Notes: a model not told the origin generated them from the letters alone. Numbered from the stretch's first letter, positions 48,932-59,197 are shown. The stretch is DNA of 64,000 nucleotides from Levilactobacillus spicheri DSM 15429 (GCF_001435095.1 NZ_AZFC01000035.1:62001-126000), one strand, 5' to 3'. Translations and numbers: made by a program.

Positions 48932-49777
48932 TCACAGCTGCACGCGCACCATCCGGTCGTGACCGCTCAGATCCTGGCGAATCGTGACCGTCGCCTGGGG
49001 CAGCGCCGCTTGAAAGAGCGCCCGCACCGCCGGCCCCTGGTGATACCCGATCTCGGCAAAAAACTGGCCGCTCGGGGTCAGGTAGTCCGGCAAGACCGCG
49101 GCGAATCGCTGGTAAAAGGCCAGGCCGTGATTGGCCGCAAAGAGGGCCTGTTCCGGCTCGTAACGCCGCACCGACTCGTCCATGACTGCCGTTTCCGCGC
49201 GGTCAATGTAGGGCGGGTTCGATACGATGGCGGCAACCCGGTGGCCCGTCACCGGGGCCAGCAGGTCCCCCACGGCAAAGTGCACCGCCGGGGCCAGGCG
49301 CTGGGCGTTGGCGCGGGCCACCGCCACCGCAGCCGCCGAAATGTCGGTCGCGGTCACCTGCCACGCCGGTCGTTCCGCCTGCAGCGTGACCGCAATCGCC
49401 CCGCTGCCGGTCCCAACGTCCACCACCGACTGTTCGGTCGCTGGCAGGCTCGCCAGGACCCACTCGACCAGTTCTTCCGTTTCCTCACGGGGAATCAACG
49501 TGGCCGACGTCACCCGAAAATTCCGCCCGTAAAACGGGGCGGAACCCAGGATGTATTGGGCCGGCTCACCCTGACAGACCCGCGTCACCTGATCCGTTAA
49601 GACCTGGGACTCGGTGAGTGGCATGGGGTCGCGGTAGTGCTGCACCAGCTGCGTAAAGGTCCACTGGTGGGTCTCCATTAGGAGAAACTGGGCCGCGCTT
49701 TCGTCGCGTTGGGCCGCGGCCAACCGCTGTTGGGCAGCCCGTAAGGCCGCAAAATACGTCAGCGGTGGCTTAGCCAT
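48932..49777 (-). CDS. prmC: Release factor glutamine methyltransferase PrmC
   Basis: PrmC methylates the GGQ glutamine of release factors. The 281-residue protein has the N-terminal helical domain and the SAM methyltransferase fold with [15 protein letters not shown] and the catalytic SNPPYI. ATG 49777 overlaps the 3' end of prfA by 8 bp, indicating coupling with its substrate gene. Confidence 0.97.
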   Translation of the reverse strand: MAKPPLTYFAALRAAQQRLAAAQRDESAAQFLLMETHQWTFTQLVQHYRDPMPLTESQVLTDQVTRVCQGEPAQYILGSAPFYGRNFRVTSATLIPREETEELVEWVLASLPATEQSVVDVGTGSGAIAVTLQAERPAWQVTATDISAAAVAVARANAQRLAPAVHFAVGDLLAPVTGHRVAAIVSNPPYIDRAETAVMDESVRRYEPEQALFAANHGLAFYQRFAAVLPDYLTPSGQFFAEIGYHQGPAVRALFQAALPQATVTIRQDLSGHDRMVRVQL

Positions 49778-50855
49778 TGTTCTTCAAGTCTTCGAGCTTG
49801 GCCGCTTGGTCGGAGACGATCAACGCATCGATGATGTCGTCGAGTTCCCCGTTCATGATCCGGTCGAGCTTGTTTAACGTCAAGCCGATACGGTGATCCG
49901 TGACCCGGTTCTGCGGGTAGTTGTAGGTCCGAATCCGCTCAGACCGGTCCCCGGTCCCGATGGCCGACTTCCGTTCCGCGTTGTAGGCACTTTCTTCCTG
50001 TTGCTTGTAGTAGTCGTAGACCCGGGCCTTTAAGATCTGCATGGCCTTGGCCCGGTTTTGCTGTTGGGACCGTTCGTCTTGCATGGCCACGACGATACCG
50101 GTCGGCAAGTGGGTCATCCGCACGGCTGACGACGTCTTGTTGATATGTTGCCCACCGGCACCGGATGACCGGTATACGTCGGTCCGAATGTCCTTCGGGT
50201 CGATATCGATGTCGACGTCCTCTTCTTCGGGCATGACCCCGACGGTCGCAGTACTGGTGTGGACCCGGCCCGCCGATTCCGTAACGGGAACCCGTTGGAC
50301 CCGGTGCGCACCGTTTTCGTACTTCAGCTTGGAGTAGACCTTGTCGCCGGAGATCATCATGACGATTTCCTTGAAACCGCCGACCTCGGTCGCGTTCTCA
50401 TCGATGATCTCCGTCTTCCAGCCCTGGCGTTCGGCGTACTTGGAGTACATGCTGAACAAGTCCGCGGCGAACAAACTGGCTTCATCCCCACCGGCGGCCC
50501 CGTGGATTTCCATGATGATGTTCTTGTCATCGTTGGGGTCCTTCGGCAGCAGTAAGACCTTGATGTCCTCTTCGAGTTGGGCCTTTTGTTCGGTCAGGTC
50601 CTTGAGCTCGTCCTTGACCATGGCTTCCATGTCGCCATCGAGCTTTTCGCGCAACAGCTCATCGTCATCCTTGATCTGCTTGGTCACGTCCTGGTATTGG
50701 TGATACTTATCGACCGTTTCTCGCAGTTCGCCCTCTTCCTTGGACAGGGCCATGAACTTCTGGGTGTCCGCAATGACTTCGGGGTCACTGATCAATTCAT
50801 TTAATTCGTCGTAGCGGTCGGCTACGGCCTGTAACTTGTCAAACATTTCATCCAT
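49770..50855 (-). CDS. prfA: Peptide chain release factor 1
   Basis: RF1 reads UAA and UAG. The GGQ loop is at residues 234-236 ([12 protein letters not shown]). The codon-recognition PxT motif reads PVT at 190-192, which identifies RF1 and not RF2 (which has SPF). 361 residues is normal. GAGG lies about 10 bases before ATG. prfA-prmC coupling is conserved. Confidence 0.98.
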   Translation of the reverse strand: MDEMFDKLQAVADRYDELNELISDPEVIADTQKFMALSKEEGELRETVDKYHQYQDVTKQIKDDDELLREKLDGDMEAMVKDELKDLTEQKAQLEEDIKVLLLPKDPNDDKNIIMEIHGAAGGDEASLFAADLFSMYSKYAERQGWKTEIIDENATEVGGFKEIVMMISGDKVYSKLKYENGAHRVQRVPVTESAGRVHTSTATVGVMPEEEDVDIDIDPKDIRTDVYRSSGAGGQHINKTSSAVRMTHLPTGIVVAMQDERSQQQNRAKAMQILKARVYDYYKQQEESAYNAERKSAIGTGDRSERIRTYNYPQNRVTDHRIGLTLNKLDRIMNGELDDIIDALIVSDQAAKLEDLKNNG

Positions 50856-50875
50856 AGAGTGTTAACCTCGTTTCG

Positions 50876-51460
50876 TTATTTACCGATTTGATCCAATGGT
50901 GGATTAAAGTAGTGGCGCCGACAAACGGGATAGTAGGCTTCGTTCCCGCCAATTTGGACCTGCTCCCCCTCGTACACGGGTTGCCCGTCGTGAAAGCGCA
51001 GGTTCATGATGGCCTTCTTGGTGCAGAACCAACAAATGGTCTTCATTTCCTCAATCTTATCCGCATACAATAGAAGGTATTTGGACCCTTCGAACAACTC
51101 GTTGCGAAAGTCGTTCTTCAGCCCAAAGGTCATGACCGGGATCTTCAACTCGTCGACGATCTTGGCCAACTGCAACACGTGGGCCTTGGTCAAAAACTGA
51201 GCCTCGTCGATCAGCACACAGTTTGCGTGCGCGTCGAGGCGCTTGACCTCCTGATAAACGTCGGTCGTTTTGAAGATGGCGTGCGCGGGGCGTTTCAACC
51301 CGATGCGACTCGCAATGGACCCCACCCCATCACGGGTATCCAACCCACTGGTCATAATAATGACCCGCTTGTTCTGTTCCTCATAGTTGTGGGCGACCTT
51401 TAGGATTTCTATGGTCTTCCCGCTGTTCATTGCGCCGTACCGAAAAAAGAGCTGCGCCAC
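50876..51460 (-). CDS. tdk: Thymidine kinase
   Basis: TK1-type thymidine kinase, 194 residues, for thymidine salvage. P-loop GAMNSGKT is near residue 9, and the zinc lasso is CWFCTKK...CRRH. GTG start at 51460. It is 20 bases upstream of prfA. Confidence 0.97.
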   Translation of the reverse strand: MAQLFFRYGAMNSGKTIEILKVAHNYEEQNKRVIIMTSGLDTRDGVGSIASRIGLKRPAHAIFKTTDVYQEVKRLDAHANCVLIDEAQFLTKAHVLQLAKIVDELKIPVMTFGLKNDFRNELFEGSKYLLLYADKIEEMKTICWFCTKKAIMNLRFHDGQPVYEGEQVQIGGNEAYYPVCRRHYFNPPLDQIGK

Positions 51461-51492
51461 GTTTCTCCCACCTTTTTGACAGTTTTCAATCT

Positions 51493-51498
51493 ATTATA
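51493..51498 (-). promoter_or_regulatory. -10 element for tdk
   Basis: TATAAT on the minus strand, about 32 bases before the tdk start. No clear -35. Confidence 0.5.
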
Positions 51499-51592
51499 GC
51501 CGATTCTAGTGGAAAATTCGACCAACCGTCCCGAAAGTTTCTTTGCTTTTTCGCAAAGTTCAAGTCGTCGGCTCCCCTATTAGCGGAAAAAA

Positions 51593-51601
51593 TGCTAGAA
51601 T
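51593..51601 (+). promoter_or_regulatory. Extended -10 of murT-gatD
   Basis: TGCTAGAAT (TAGAAT 51596-51601), about 47 bases before murT. The pair is divergent from tdk. Confidence 0.55.
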
Positions 51602-51648
51602 TAAGGCTTGAGTAAGAACCTAGTTTTATTTAAGGAGCGAAATCATCC

Positions 51649-52998
51649 ATGTCATTGCGAAGCGGCGTTGCGACCTTTGCGGGGAAATCGTCCTATTGGT
51701 TTCTCCACACCTTTCTACACGGTGGCAGTTCTCTGCCAGGTAAAATCACGCTCAAGTTAGACCCGCACATTCTGCGGTCGCTGGGCGCTAAGTACGACGT
51801 GATCGTTATCACCGGGACCAACGGTAAAACGTTGACCACCGCCTTAACGGTGTCCGTCTTGCACGAGAAATATCCGTCGATTCTGACCAACCCCACGGGA
51901 TCAAACATGGAGCAAGGAATCGTCACGACCTTCTTAAACGCCCAACGGCCCAAGACCGGCCGGCCCCTAGCAGTCTTAGAGGTCGACGAGGCGAACGTGA
52001 TCAAGGTCACCAAATACATTCAACCCAAGGCGTTCGTGTTCACCAACATCTTCCGGGACCAAATGGACCGGTACGGTGAAATCTACACGACCTACCAAAA
52101 AATTCTTGACGGTGTCGCCCTGGCACCTGATGCCACCATCATTGCCAACGGGGACTCCCCCATCTTTAACTCCAAACAGTTACCCAACCCGATTCAGTAC
52201 TACGGGTTCGATAATCAGCCTGACCGGGACTTCAAGGCCAAGCCCAATACGGACGGGGTCCTGTGCCCGCACTGTCAGCACATCCTGCACTACCACTCGT
52301 TGACCTACAGCAACCAGGGTAAGTACTTCTGCCCGAACTGCGGCTTCGAACGACCGGAGTTGACCTACCGCCTGACCAAGCTCGGCGAACAGACCCCGAC
52401 CTCGTCCCAATTTGACGTCGACGGCCACGCCTTCGAGATCCACGTGGGGGGCACCTACAATATCTACAACGCCCTGGCCGCTTATTCGGTCGGTCGTTTC
52501 CTTGGGGTCGAACCCCAGCAGATTGCCCACGCCTTTACGGCCAACGAACGGGTCTTCGGCCGCCAAGAGGTCATCGACGTGGACGGCAAGCAGGTCACCA
52601 TCATCCTGGTCAAGAACCCCGTGGGCCTCGACCAAGTCCTGCACATGATTGGGACCGACAAGCAGGCCTTCTCCTTTGTGGGGCTGCTCAACGCCAACTA
52701 TGCCGACGGAATCGATACCAGCTGGATTTGGGACGGTGACTTCGAGCAGTTGGCCGACCTGAACATCCCGACCTTCATTACCGGGGGCGAACGGTACAAG
52801 GATATCACGTTCCGGTTGAAGGTCGCCGGCGTGCCGGACGACAAGCACATCGTGGAGCCCAGCTTAGAAAAGGTGGTCGACCGCATCAAGGAAGTGCCGA
52901 CCGACCGGGTCTACGTGCTCGCGACCTACACGGCAATGCTGCAATTACGCAAGATTTTAGCTAGCAAAGGCTATATCAAGGAGGGACTCGGCGTATGA
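51649..52998 (+). CDS. murT: Lipid II isoglutaminyl synthase subunit MurT
   Basis: MurT is the Mur-ligase-like subunit that, with GatD, amidates the alpha-carboxyl of D-Glu in lipid II. The 449-residue protein has P-loop TGTNGKT near residue 60 and an inserted zinc ribbon (CPHCQ...CPNC, near 208-230). TAAGGAGC precedes ATG. It overlaps gatD by 4 bp (ATGA). Confidence 0.97.
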   Translation: MSLRSGVATFAGKSSYWFLHTFLHGGSSLPGKITLKLDPHILRSLGAKYDVIVITGTNGKTLTTALTVSVLHEKYPSILTNPTGSNMEQGIVTTFLNAQRPKTGRPLAVLEVDEANVIKVTKYIQPKAFVFTNIFRDQMDRYGEIYTTYQKILDGVALAPDATIIANGDSPIFNSKQLPNPIQYYGFDNQPDRDFKAKPNTDGVLCPHCQHILHYHSLTYSNQGKYFCPNCGFERPELTYRLTKLGEQTPTSSQFDVDGHAFEIHVGGTYNIYNALAAYSVGRFLGVEPQQIAHAFTANERVFGRQEVIDVDGKQVTIILVKNPVGLDQVLHMIGTDKQAFSFVGLLNANYADGIDTSWIWDGDFEQLADLNIPTFITGGERYKDITFRLKVAGVPDDKHIVEPSLEKVVDRIKEVPTDRVYVLATYTAMLQLRKILASKGYIKEGLGV

Positions 52999-53699
52999 CC
53001 TACACCTTAAACGTCGCCCATCTGTACGGTGACCTGATGAATACCTACGGGGATGTCGGCAACATCCTCGCCCTCAACTACTATGCCAAGCAAATGGACG
53101 TGAAGCTGAACGTCAAAATCGTCAGCCTGGAAGAGGACTTCCGGGCCGCGGACTTTGACTTGGCCTTCTTCGGCGGGGGGCAGGACTTCGAACAGACCAT
53201 CGTCGCCAAGGACATCCAGACCAAGAAGGCGGAGCTGATCAAGTTCATCGAGTCCGGCGGTCCCCTGCTCGCCATCTGTGGGGGCTACCAACTGCTGGGG
53301 CACTACTACATCGGGGCCGACGGGGAAAAACTGCCCGGCATCGGCGCCCTCGACCACTACACCCTGGCGCAGGACAACCACCGGTTCATCGGCGACATCG
53401 TCATCAAGAACCAGGAGACCGGTGAGACCTACCACGGCTTCGAGAACCACCAAGGACGGACCTTCATTGGCAAGGGCGAACGGCCCCTAGGCAACGTGGT
53501 CTCCGGTAAGGGGAATAACGGCGAGGACGGAACGGAAGGCGCCATCTACAAGAACGTCTACTGCTCCTACTTCCACGGCCCGATCCTGACCCGCAACGGC
53601 GACATCGCCAAGCACCTGCTGGTCGCCGCCTTAAAACGCAAGTTCCCGCAGGACGACTTCAGTCAACAGGAAGCCTTACCGATTCCGGCAACCTTCTAA
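52995..53699 (+). CDS. gatD: Lipid II isoglutaminyl synthase glutaminase subunit GatD
   Basis: A class I glutamine amidotransferase-like subunit, 234 residues, that supplies ammonia to MurT. The nucleophile Cys95 is in AICGGYQLLG, and the partner His in YFHGPIL. ATGA overlap with murT shows coupled translation. Amidated peptidoglycan is required for transpeptidation in many Gram-positives. Confidence 0.97.
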   Translation: MTYTLNVAHLYGDLMNTYGDVGNILALNYYAKQMDVKLNVKIVSLEEDFRAADFDLAFFGGGQDFEQTIVAKDIQTKKAELIKFIESGGPLLAICGGYQLLGHYYIGADGEKLPGIGALDHYTLAQDNHRFIGDIVIKNQETGETYHGFENHQGRTFIGKGERPLGNVVSGKGNNGEDGTEGAIYKNVYCSYFHGPILTRNGDIAKHLLVAALKRKFPQDDFSQQEALPIPATF

Positions 53700-53714
53700 A
53701 AAATCAGTTCAACC

Positions 53715-53767
53715 ACAATAGCCGCGCAAGGGCCCTTCTCGGGTCGCCTGCGCGGCTATTTTTTTAA
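53715..53767. terminator. Bidirectional terminator between gatD and the serine hydrolase
   Basis: Stem AATAGCCGCGCA/TGCGCGGCTATT, followed by seven T on the plus strand; it serves both convergent genes. Confidence 0.9.
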
Positions 53768-54807
53768 TAAATTGATGGGTTCATGGGTGATTCGCGGCTC
53801 TTCTCGGCCAGGTAGGTGCCAATCACGGCGTTGCGCTGGTCCAGGTACGGCAGGTTCGGCGCCACCGGGTGGACCCGGTTGGTCAAGAAGACCATCGCCT
53901 GGCGGGTCAGCGGATCGATCACCAGGTACGTCCCGGTAAAGCCGGAATGCCAGATAACCCGGTGTGCCGTGGGCCACTGCGTCGCGGTCAACGCCCACCC
54001 CAACGACCGGCCGGCGTGGCCATTGGGCGTCCAATCAGCCACCAGCCGCCGGACCCAGTCAGCCGGCAACACCCCGGCCGAGGCCTCCGGCTGACAGTAC
54101 GCCTGGCAGAAGCGGACCAGGTCATCCACGGTGGTAAAGAGCCCCGCCGAGCCGCAGCGTCGTTGAAGCACGTAGCCCTTGGGGTCGTGGACGACGCCCC
54201 GCAGCAACCCGCGGTCCACGGTCACCGCCGTGGGGACACAGTCGGCAGGCTGAGCGGGCGTAAAGGTGCTGTGGGTCATCCCCAAGGGCGTCAGCACCCG
54301 TTTTTGCACGGCGACCTGGACCGGCTCGCCCAGAATCGCCTCGATGATCCAGCCCATGAAGATGTAGTTCACGTCGGCATACACCATCCGCCGGTTAAAG
54401 GTCGGCCCCACGTGCAGGCCAAGTAAGGCGCGGGTCAGGTCCGCGGCCCCGAGCTGGTTACGGTTGGGGATGTACCCCGTGATGCCCGACGTGTGGGTCA
54501 GCAGATGCCGCACCGTCACGCGCGCATCCGGCCAAGCCGGCAGCCACCGGGTAATCGGCGCGTCCAGCGTGAGGCGCCCCTCGGCGAGTAACTGCAGCGT
54601 CACCGTCAACGTCCCGACCACCTTGGTCAGCGAGGCGACGTCGTAGGTCATCCCCGCCCGGAGGGGTTCGGTGTGGGGCACGATAGCGGCGACGCCCAGT
54701 TCCCCCGTTTCGACCCGGTCACCATCGATCAATGCGTAGCTGACGCCCGGAACGGTCCCGTCCGTGACCAACCGCTGTAGCGCGGCCTTGGTTGCTTGAT
54801 ACGCCAT
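53764..54807 (-). CDS. Serine hydrolase of the beta-lactamase/PBP4* family (class C fold)
   Basis: A 347-residue soluble protein, no signal peptide. SxxK motif in ASLTKVVG, YSD-like YADVNY in place of the Tyr motif, and HSG (WHSGFTGTYL) as the third box. Such proteins include esterases and D-aminopeptidases as well as beta-lactamases; resistance should not be assumed. GAAGGGATTAG precedes ATG. Confidence 0.88.
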   Translation of the reverse strand: MAYQATKAALQRLVTDGTVPGVSYALIDGDRVETGELGVAAIVPHTEPLRAGMTYDVASLTKVVGTLTVTLQLLAEGRLTLDAPITRWLPAWPDARVTVRHLLTHTSGITGYIPNRNQLGAADLTRALLGLHVGPTFNRRMVYADVNYIFMGWIIEAILGEPVQVAVQKRVLTPLGMTHSTFTPAQPADCVPTAVTVDRGLLRGVVHDPKGYVLQRRCGSAGLFTTVDDLVRFCQAYCQPEASAGVLPADWVRRLVADWTPNGHAGRSLGWALTATQWPTAHRVIWHSGFTGTYLVIDPLTRQAMVFLTNRVHPVAPNLPYLDQRNAVIGTYLAEKSRESPMNPSIY

Positions 54808-54995
54808 CTAATCCCTTCTTTCCTCTGGTCTCCATTTAACCGCAATCGCGGGGGAAACACAACTCACCACCCGCGGCTGATTCGGTGACCGGGGTTGCTG
54901 CGACGTCCTCAGCGCTTCCGGGGACGGCAAAAAGGGGGCTGGAACGGGGGGCACGGCCCAGCTGAGTGCCAGCATACCCTAGCCTCCTGATAACG

Positions 54996-55026
54996 CCAAA
55001 AGAGCCCGGTTGCCCGGACTCTTTTA
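54996..55026 (-). terminator. Terminator after the ABC exporter operon
   Basis: Stem AAAAGAGTCCGG/CCGGGCTCTTTT with one G-U, around a short loop. The 54808-54995 stretch shows nothing else. Confidence 0.8.
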
Positions 55027-55046
55027 TTCACGCTATTCAATTTCAG

Positions 55047-56888
55047 TTACGCGAGATTATTCCCCGCAAACTGACTGTTGTAGAGGTCGGCGTAGAAGCC
55101 GTTGGCCGCTAACAGCGTCTGGTGGTTCCCCGTCTCGACGATGTGCCCGTGGTTCATCACCACGATGTTTTCGGCATTCTGAATCGTCGATAACCGGTGG
55201 GCTACCACGAAGCTGGTCCGGCCCGCCAACAACCGCTGCATCGCGTGTTGAATCAACATTTCGGTCCGGGTATCGACGGAACTCGTCGCCTCATCCAGGA
55301 TCAACACGTCCGGATCAGCCACGAAGGCCCGGGCAATCGTCAGCAATTGCCGTTGCCCCTGCGAAATGTTCGTCGCGGCTTCGTTCAGGACCGTGTCGTA
55401 CCCGTCCGGCAATTGCCGGATGAAGGTGTCCGCGTGGGCCGCCTTGGCCGCCGCGTACACGTCCTCGTCGGTCGCGTCTTCGCGGCCGTACTTGATGTTA
55501 TCGAAGATCGACCCGGTAAATAGCCAGGTGTCTTGCAGCACCATCGCGAAGTGCTTTCGCAAATCGGTCCGTGAGACCGCGTGCGTGTCCTGTCCCCGGT
55601 ACTGGATTTCCCCAGCGTCGAGGTCGTAGAAGCGCTCCAGCAGGTTAATGATGGTCGTCTTCCCGGCCCCGGTCGGGCCAACGATGGCCACCATCTCACC
55701 CGGCTTCACCTGCAGATTGAAGTTCTCAATCAGCGGCTTGTCCGGCACGTACTGGAAGCTCACGTCATTAAAGGCGATGACGTTGCCATCGGCGCCGACC
55801 TGTGCGGGCACCGTCGTGTTGGCCGTGGCCGGCATATCGTCCTCGTCCAACACCGCGAACACCCGCTCAGCCGACGCAATCGTCGCCTGAATCGTGTTGG
55901 TCAGGTTGGCCATCTGGGTAATTGGCTGGGAGAACTGGTTGGTATACTGCAGGAAGGCCTGCACGTTCCCCAAGCTGACCGTTCCGTTGGCCACCTGGAT
56001 GCCCCCGATAACGGCGACGGCCAGGTAGTCCAGGTTCTTCACGAAGTTCATTAATGGGAAAATCAGGCTGGAGACGAATTGGGCCTTCCAAGCCGATTTG
56101 TAGTACTTTTGGTTATGCTCTTCGAATTGGTCCTGCGCGTTCTTTTCTTGGTTAAACGTCTTGACCACGGTGTGCCCGGCGAAGGTTTCCTCGACCGTGT
56201 TGTTCAACAGCCCCAGGTTCTTTTGCTGACTGGCAAAGAACTTCTGTGACCGCGGCGCCACGATCATGACCACCAAGAGACTCAGTGGCACGGAGATCAA
56301 CGCGACCAGGGTCAGCCACCCACTAATGGTCAGCATCATGTACAAGACCCCGAAGAAGGTCAGAACACTGGTCACCATTTGGGAGAGCGTCTGTTGCAGC
56401 GTTCCCCCGATGTTATCCATATCGTTGGCCATCCGGGACATCAGGTCCCCGTTACTATGGGTATCGTAATAACCGATCGGCAGGTGTTGCATCTTGTCCT
56501 TCAGGTCCCGCCGCAGTTGGTACACGACCTTCTGGGCAATGTAGTTCATGACGACCTGCTGGACGATCCCAAAGAGCGCCGACCCGGCATACAGGATGCC
56601 GACGACCACCAGGATGTGGCCGATCTTACCGAAGTCGACCGGCAGGCCCGTCAGGTGAATCCCCGCCTTGAGCTCGGCGGTCCCCTTCATGACCCCCTTA
56701 AACAGTTCGGTGGTGGCTTCCCCCAGAATCTTAGGGGTTCTAATCTGCAGGATCACGGAAGCCGCGGCAAATACCAAGACCACCGCGATACCGGGAATCC
56801 AGCGACGCATGTAGCGGAACAAGCGCCCGGTCGTTTTCCAAAAACTTTGGGGCCGTTGAATCGTTGCTGAACCACGTCCATTACGCAT
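55047..56888 (-). CDS. Heterodimeric ABC exporter, canonical-Glu half (LmrD-like)
   Basis: A fused membrane-ATPase half-transporter, 613 residues. Six membrane helices are followed by an NBD with Walker A GPTGAGKTT, Walker B LILDEATSSVD (catalytic Glu present) and a degenerate signature ISQGQRQ. Start at ATG 56888, after GGAAGGGGG; the upstream ATG overlaps the SD. It overlaps its partner by 8 bp. The pairing is like LmrCD. Confidence 0.93.
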   Translation of the reverse strand: MRNGRGSATIQRPQSFWKTTGRLFRYMRRWIPGIAVVLVFAAASVILQIRTPKILGEATTELFKGVMKGTAELKAGIHLTGLPVDFGKIGHILVVVGILYAGSALFGIVQQVVMNYIAQKVVYQLRRDLKDKMQHLPIGYYDTHSNGDLMSRMANDMDNIGGTLQQTLSQMVTSVLTFFGVLYMMLTISGWLTLVALISVPLSLLVVMIVAPRSQKFFASQQKNLGLLNNTVEETFAGHTVVKTFNQEKNAQDQFEEHNQKYYKSAWKAQFVSSLIFPLMNFVKNLDYLAVAVIGGIQVANGTVSLGNVQAFLQYTNQFSQPITQMANLTNTIQATIASAERVFAVLDEDDMPATANTTVPAQVGADGNVIAFNDVSFQYVPDKPLIENFNLQVKPGEMVAIVGPTGAGKTTIINLLERFYDLDAGEIQYRGQDTHAVSRTDLRKHFAMVLQDTWLFTGSIFDNIKYGREDATDEDVYAAAKAAHADTFIRQLPDGYDTVLNEAATNISQGQRQLLTIARAFVADPDVLILDEATSSVDTRTEMLIQHAMQRLLAGRTSFVVAHRLSTIQNAENIVVMNHGHIVETGNHQTLLAANGFYADLYNSQFAGNNLA

Positions 56889-58617
56889 TCGTCGCATCCC
56901 CCTTCCGTAATTGTGAATCCAGAATTTCTTGATACGTCTGGTTCGTTTGTTTCAATTCGTCGTGCGTCCCTTGACCCACGATCTTCCCGCCATCGATCAC
57001 CAGAATCAGATCGGCATCGGCGACGGTCGAGACCCGTTGCGCCACGATGACGGTCACCCCGGCCTGAACCTGTTGGTCCTGGCGCAGGTGTTCCCGTAAC
57101 TGGGCGTCGGTCTTAAAGTCCAGCGCGGAGAACGAATCGTCAAAGACGTAGACGCTCGCCGGCTTCAGAATGGTCCGGGCAATCACTAAGCGTTGCCGTT
57201 GGCCCCCGGAGAAGTTATCCCCGTTCTGTTCGACCACGGCGTCCAGCCCCCCGGCTTCACGAATAAAGTCGCTGGCCTGGGCCACGTCTAGGGCGTGCCA
57301 GATCTGGTCGTCCGTGGCGTCGGCCATGCCGTAGACCATGTTGCTCCGGACGGTCCCGGAGAACAGGACGGCCTTTTGCTGCGTGATGGAGACGGCGGCG
57401 TGCAGGGCCTGCTGACTAATCGCCGTCAGCCCGACACCGTTCAGGCGGATCTGACCGCTTTCGGGGTCAAATAACCGTGGAATCAGGTTGACCAGGGTCG
57501 ATTTCCCAGACCCGGTCCCCCCGATAATCGCGACCGTTTGTCCCGCCGTAGCGGTGAAGTTCACGTCGGCCAGGGCCAGTTTTTCGGCCCCGGTATACCG
57601 GAAGTCCACGTGGTCAAACGCCAGGCTGGCCGGTTGGTCGGTGGGCACATCCACGGGCTGGTCGGCGTCGTTGATCTTCGACTTGAGGTCCATGACCTCA
57701 TTGATCCGCGCCGCTGAGGCCTGAGCCCGCGGGACGAAGACGAAGACCATGGAGACCATCATGAAACTGATCAGAATCTGCATGGCGTACGTCATGAACG
57801 CGACCAGGTTTCCGACTTCCATGGCTTGGTGGGCAATTAATTGACCCCCATACCAAACGATCCCAATGTTCGTTCCACTGATGATCAACGTGATCACGGG
57901 GAACATCAGGGACACGATCATGAAGACCTTGATCCCCGTTTTGGTGTAGTCCTGGTTGGCCCCTTCGAAGCGGTCCTGTTCGAACTGATCCTGGTTAAAG
58001 GAGCGGATGACCCGCACCCCCGTCAAGCCTTCCCGGAAAATCAGGTTGATGCGGTCAATCTTCTTTTGGAGGCTCTTGAATAATGGCACCGCAAAGAACA
58101 TAATGGCCCCGACAAAAATGGCGAGGACGGGTAAGGCCACCAAGAAGACCAAGGTCAACCGGGGACTCTTGAGGTAGGCTAAGATGCCGGCCCCAATCAG
58201 CATGATTGGCGCCATCAGCATCATCCGCAGCATCTGCACCATGACGTTTTGAATTTGCACCACGTCGTTGGTGGTCCGCGTAATCAGTGACGCGTTCCCG
58301 ATCGTTTCAAATTCCTCGGTCGATGAGAACGTCACCTTCTTGAAGATGCCGGTGCGGATTCGTTGTCCCATCTTTTGCGATTGGGTCGCCGCAAAGTAAA
58401 CGTTCCCGGCAGCCCCCAACACCCCAATAAAACTCAGGAGCAGCATTTGGCCACCGGTGCGCCAGATGTAACCGATGTCGTTGTTCGCGATCCCCTTGTC
58501 AATGATGTTCGAGGTTAGCGTCGGCAACGACAAGTCACAGGCGACCTGAATGATCATGAATCCAACTGCGAGGATCACTGCCCACCAATCTAGGTGTTTT
58601 CGGGCAAGTCGCATCAT
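56881..58617 (-). CDS. Heterodimeric ABC exporter, degenerate-Walker-B half (LmrC-like)
   Basis: A 578-residue half-transporter with six membrane helices and an NBD. Walker A GGTGSGKST and the signature FSGGQRQRL are canonical, but Walker B is YVFDDSFSALD, with Asp in place of the catalytic Glu. In LmrCD-type heterodimers one site is thus inactive and the other is complete. It is the first gene of the pair, with an SD GAAGG 10 bases before ATG. Multidrug export is the family role; substrate unknown. Confidence 0.93.
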   Translation of the reverse strand: MMRLARKHLDWWAVILAVGFMIIQVACDLSLPTLTSNIIDKGIANNDIGYIWRTGGQMLLLSFIGVLGAAGNVYFAATQSQKMGQRIRTGIFKKVTFSSTEEFETIGNASLITRTTNDVVQIQNVMVQMLRMMLMAPIMLIGAGILAYLKSPRLTLVFLVALPVLAIFVGAIMFFAVPLFKSLQKKIDRINLIFREGLTGVRVIRSFNQDQFEQDRFEGANQDYTKTGIKVFMIVSLMFPVITLIISGTNIGIVWYGGQLIAHQAMEVGNLVAFMTYAMQILISFMMVSMVFVFVPRAQASAARINEVMDLKSKINDADQPVDVPTDQPASLAFDHVDFRYTGAEKLALADVNFTATAGQTVAIIGGTGSGKSTLVNLIPRLFDPESGQIRLNGVGLTAISQQALHAAVSITQQKAVLFSGTVRSNMVYGMADATDDQIWHALDVAQASDFIREAGGLDAVVEQNGDNFSGGQRQRLVIARTILKPASVYVFDDSFSALDFKTDAQLREHLRQDQQVQAGVTVIVAQRVSTVADADLILVIDGGKIVGQGTHDELKQTNQTYQEILDSQLRKGDATNA

Positions 58618-58666
58618 AAGATTTTGGCCTTCTTTCTTTCGTATACTCTATAAAAATTTGCAAAAC

Positions 58667-58707
58667 TGCATATGCAACAATTATACTCATCTACTAACCT
58701 TTTGCAA
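58667..58707 (-). promoter_or_regulatory. Promoter and palindromic operator of the ABC exporter
   Basis: -35 TTGCAA (58702-58707), 16-base spacer, -10 TATAAT (58680-58685). A perfect 10-bp palindrome TGCATATGCA (58667-58676) lies directly downstream of the -10, and a further TTGCAA flank lies nearby, as expected for a MarR/PadR-type repressor site. No regulator gene is adjacent. Confidence 0.65.
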
Positions 58708-58783
58708 TTAGGAGCTCATGTGGAAAACTGGTAATCCTCACAAAATTTGTTACAATATAACCACCGAAGGGAGTAAGACAATC

Positions 58784-59113
58784 GTGGCGAGCAATTCAGA
58801 TTCCATCTACAACGTGCTGACGTATATCCACCGACACACCCAGCACGTTCGCTTCATTCAACAACGCAACAGCAACCTCGTGACCGTGAGCGTTCCGGAC
58901 AGTGTTCCCGTCGCCAACGTTGACCTCTATTTTCCAGTGGGCCACCTGGTCGTGAACCGCATGAGTGACGACTTTCTGGCGATGCACGGCGACCTGCTCA
59001 ACGATTTCTTCGAGCGGACGCACAGCTCCAAACTCGATTACCGGGAAGTCTGGATCACGACGGGCCACGTTCCCGCCGAACACGCCTACCTCGTCGAGAT
59101 CTCGTTCGAATAG
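58784..59113 (+). CDS. Small hypothetical protein
   Basis: A 109-residue soluble protein I do not recognise. It starts at GTG 58784, about 10 bases after AAGGGAG; a longer in-frame ATG at 58718 lacks an SD. No motif; predicted alpha/beta. An extended -10 TGTTACAAT lies at 58748-58756. It is divergent from the ABC exporter. Confidence 0.7.
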   Translation: MASNSDSIYNVLTYIHRHTQHVRFIQQRNSNLVTVSVPDSVPVANVDLYFPVGHLVVNRMSDDFLAMHGDLLNDFFERTHSSKLDYREVWITTGHVPAEHAYLVEISFE

Positions 59114-59124
59114 TTTCCGATAAG

Positions 59125-59164
59125 AAAAGGATTCAGGGCCGCGGCCTTGAATCCTTATTTTTGT
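59125..59164 (+). terminator. Terminator after the small hypothetical gene
   Basis: Stem AAGGATTCA..TGAATCCTT with GGCC core, followed by TATTTTTG. Confidence 0.85.
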
Positions 59165-59197
59165 CAATTTTTGGCTATCCGGGTAACGCTGGCGCCA

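Noticed and set aside
53764-54807. A true beta-lactamase
   Set aside because: It has the S-x-x-K and Tyr and His boxes of the broad class C fold, but no signal peptide and an altered third box; an esterase or peptidase role is as likely.
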